Shown here piece by piece: positions 61,851 to 64,000 of a DNA stretch of 64,000 nt. The stretch comes from Telopea speciosissima (Eukaryota; Streptophyta; Magnoliopsida; Proteales; Proteaceae). Below the pieces are notes generated by a model. It was not told where the DNA came from and ran no database searches. It saw only the letters and a list, made by a program, of their open reading frames with translations. Location: the NCBI RefSeq assembly GCF_018873765.1, contig NC_057916.1:27131501-27195500 (forward strand), in the 5' to 3' direction. The translations under genes and the position numbers were made by a program. The stretch's first letter is position 1; every line of letters begins with the position of its first letter.

Positions 61851-62401
61851 TGCTTTTCTCCCTCTCTCAGTTTCTCAAATGACAGGGTAGACTGTTAACA
61901 GTCAAAAGCCTCAAAGTTAAAAAGGATTAAATGTGCTAAAAAAATTCCTTCATGAAGAAATATGGACCGAACTGGCAACAATTAGCAGATGGGCTATCTT
62001 TAAATGTTCTTCGGAATGGCCTTGACAACTTTTTTATTTCATCAAAAAAAAGAAATCTCAAAAACATGTTCAAATTCTTATATCTTTTTGTAATTACTGA
62101 TATAGATAGGAATCAAGTAACTATAGCTCGTAATTATTATACTACAAGTAGGATTTCTAAGGTCTCTGCATTATTGGGATTAATGTAGGGTAGGAGATCC
62201 CACCGGATCTGGCTCCTGTCCAACCGTGGCGGGAGTTGGACCGTCCAGCATCCACCTAAGATTCTTACACCTGGATAGGGTTACATCAAACGGTCCTATA
62301 TTTGAAAGGAAAGTTTTAACCCATTTTCACCCATCTTCCTCTCTCACCATCTCCTTTGACGAAACCCGACCCGACTTCAGAACATTTTCCATCTTCCTCT
62401 C

Positions 62402-62689
62402 ATGAAAAACTGTTCGTTTCTCTTCATCTTCTCCCATATTCTACTCATCTTCTCTGGAATCATGGAAAAAACTGGTTTATACCCTTTTCCTAAAAGAATT
62501 ATGTCTCATGAGGAAGAGAACAGAATAAGGTGGAAGTACATCTGGAGTTCTGTTACCAGTCTTGACTGTGATGATGGGTTGTATAATGCTGAACCAGGGA
62601 AGAAGCGAATTAGAGCAAAAGTGGCAGATTTCATTAATTTTGTGGATAGGCATCTTCAGAGAAGAAAGAGACGAGATAGGCGCGGATAG
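62402..62689 (+). pseudogene. Unrecognised 95-codon frame within the inverted-repeat structure
   Basis: Starts in the left arm with a hydrophobic run (SFLFIFSHILLIF) and continues in unique sequence as MSHEEENRIRWKYIWSSVTS, then a basic end (RHLQRRKRRDRRG). Codon use past 62460 looks coding, but no domain was recognised. It may be another captured exon or a chance frame. Confidence 0.35.
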
Positions 62690-62730
62690 TCCATTTTCCG
62701 CAGACAAGAGAGAGAGAGAGCGCTCTAGCC

Positions 62731-62918
62731 ATGGCGTCTAGGGTTCCGATCTGCTTCTACATTTTTGTTTTCTGTCTTTTCACTTCGTTTCATAGATTAG
62801 TCTCTGTTGCCGAAGAAGAAGGCAAGGTTGGGGAGTTTGTGGTCACCCTTGATAACTCCAACTTCACTGATACTGTTTACAAGCATAACTTCGTTTTCAT
62901 TGAGTTCTATGCTCCATG
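62731..62918 (+). pseudogene. First exon of a protein disulfide isomerase gene (captured fragment or gene start)
   Basis: Sixty-two codons plus two bases: signal peptide (SRVPICFYIFVFCLF, cleaved near SVAEEEGK), then the start of a thioredoxin domain, FVVTLDNSNFTDTVYKHNFV, and EFYAPW. The exon ends CCATG/GTATTG, phase 2 inside the Trp codon just before the expected CGHC active site, the place where I would expect a PDI intron. No exon with CGHC was found up to 64000. If the surrounding arms form one transposon this is a gene fragment; if not, it is the start of a functional gene whose second exon lies beyond the window. It has no stop or frameshift. Confidence 0.7.
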
Positions 62919-63657
62919 GTATTGGTTCTTGTTCTTTTCGTTATTTTGTTCTGTGATGCTGATCGAATTGATATATCTGATCGGTCTTTCCATCTCAAAT
63001 GTGGTAGCTCCTATGATTTAGATCACATTAATGCTTGGATATGTGCTGCTATTACTCGTTTGGTTCACCAGCTCTGTCTCTTGATTTCTGTGAAATAGTT
63101 CCCTACGTTGCCACATTGCCTCTTTACTTCTGAATATCTAGTTAAGTTAGAATCGGTTGGAAATAATTTTGTACTCAGTGTTCCTTCTTACATCTGTTTA
63201 TCAAGACTCATTATCCTCTATTTTGAAAGAGTTACTTTTGTTGATGTTATCTCAGTGGAACAACTCTTTTTAAGCTGTACAGCACTTGGAGAAGATGAGT
63301 GGAATATAGAAAAGGAGAGAGAGAGAATACCTGGTTAGCCTCGCCATCGCCGGAATCAACTTTGAAAAAGAAGAGTGGAATATAGGGGAAGATGGAGATT
63401 CTCGCAGAAAGGGGGGAAGATGAAGAGAAACGAATGGTTTTTCAGGAGAGGAAGATGGAATATGTTCAGTAGTCGGGTCGGGTTTCGTCAAAGGAGAGGG
63501 TGAGAGAGGAAGATGGGTGAATATGGGTTAAAACTTTCCTTTCAAATTTAGGACCGTTTGATGTAAACCTATCCAGGTGTAAGAATCTTAGGTGGGTGCT
63601 GGACGGTCCAGCTCCCGCCACGGCTGGACAGGAGCCAGATCCGATCCCACCCACCTG

Positions 63658-63870
63658 CCAATACATATGGATATTGCGAGAGATCAATATCGATATGTGT
63701 ATTGATATAGATTGGTCGTATACTGATAAAAAAATATTTTTGTTTTTTTAAAAAAAAAAAAAATCGAAAATTGGCTTTTTGATGGCCTGATACAATCACA
63801 GGTGGCCGATCTATGTTGATATCAATATTGGTATCGATAGTGACCGATATAGCAATCGATATTGTGTTTT
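63658..63870. repeat. GATAT/CGATAT-rich repeat next to the right arm
   Basis: Contains gatcaatatcgatatg, gatattgatatcaatattgg-like motifs, tggtatcgatagtgaccg and aatcgatattg. Similar in kind to the hAT-like MITEs at 31603-31838 and 55033-55426, but ends and duplication were not found. It abuts the right arm, which could hide that arm's flank. Confidence 0.4.
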
Positions 63871-64000
63871 ATAAACTTATCGCTAATACTTTATGTGATT
63901 AGTCTTTGCACTGCTATGAGACAGATTTTCATAGATGACTTTGTGTTTGAAACACAATCAACACTTCAGCTGTTGGATAGAGTCACATGAGAATCGGTTA
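63871..64000. other. Window end, nothing recognised
   Basis: No coding segment, RNA gene or repeat end was seen in the last 130 bases. If the PDI exon belongs to a real gene this is its first intron. Confidence 0.4.

Larger units (their letters stand above)
62188..63657. mobile_element. Long inverted-repeat structure, possible Pack-MULE carrying PDI exon 1
   Basis: The left arm (about 62188-62455) and right arm (about 63365-63657) are inverted copies: 'ggatctggctcctgtcc', 'aagattcttacacctggata', 'acatcaaacggtcct', 'gaaaggaaagttttaaccca', 'ctttgacgaaacccgacccg' and 'cgtttctcttcatcttc' all recur in reverse order. Arms of this length suit Mutator-like elements. The space between holds a 95-codon frame and a PDI-type first exon. 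The extreme ends differ by small indels and no 9-bp target-site duplication was found, so capture inside one element is not proven. Confidence 0.6.

Noticed and set aside
61952..62188. 78-codon frame starting MKKYGPNWQQLADG, with a segment loosely like a PCI domain
   Set aside because: The resemblance is weak and recalled only vaguely; there is no exon support and it stops at the left inverted arm. Not called.

Overview
The window is nuclear DNA from a flowering plant. Spliced genes have their closest recalled relatives in Arabidopsis and other angiosperms, and their introns run up to 8 kb and are filled with LTR retrotransposon relics, RTE-type LINEs, tRNA-derived SINEs and several MITE families. 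Long introns and RTE/Au-type repeats would fit a magnoliid or early-diverging eudicot, but the species cannot be fixed from the sequence alone.

Layout. (1) 342-2248 (+): two-exon P-class pentatricopeptide repeat gene. (2) 4654-14376 (-): complete six-exon OEP16-1 gene (chloroplast outer envelope channel), only 441 coding bases spread over 9.7 kb, with a 6.8-kb intron holding an internally deleted Ty1/copia element. (3) 17073-30018 (-): complete five-exon TGD2 gene (lipid-binding MCE protein of the chloroplast inner envelope). (4) 35468-36424 (-): CXIP4 zinc-knuckle gene, coding part in one exon. (5) 36.5-47.5 kb: repeat-rich, no host gene recognised. (6) 47983-58677 (+): complete seven-exon gene for 20S proteasome subunit beta-5 (PBE), with an 8.1-kb intron carrying LTR, LINE and MITE insertions. 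(7) 60804-61559 (-): intronless plant-specific gene of unknown function. (8) 62.2-63.7 kb: two inverted arms of about 270-290 bp enclosing a good first exon of a protein disulfide isomerase gene. This is either a gene fragment captured by a Mutator-like element or the start of a real PDI gene that runs out of the window. Reading frame stays open across every assembled junction, and each intron has GT..AG ends.

OEP16-1 and TGD2 lie side by side on one strand and both act in the chloroplast envelope. The other genes show no functional link to each other.

The most unusual signals are in the repeats. At least seven very short insertions (13-36 bp; six end in poly(A) and one in poly(T)) are flanked by 12-20 bp target-site duplications and look like extremely 5'-truncated SINE/LINE products. 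Two hAT-like MITEs with 8-bp duplications have interiors made almost wholly of short self-complementary motifs. Two Mutator-type MITEs have perfect 9-bp duplications. One RTE LINE copy carries three tandem duplications, each a multiple of three. All coordinates were worked out by eye.
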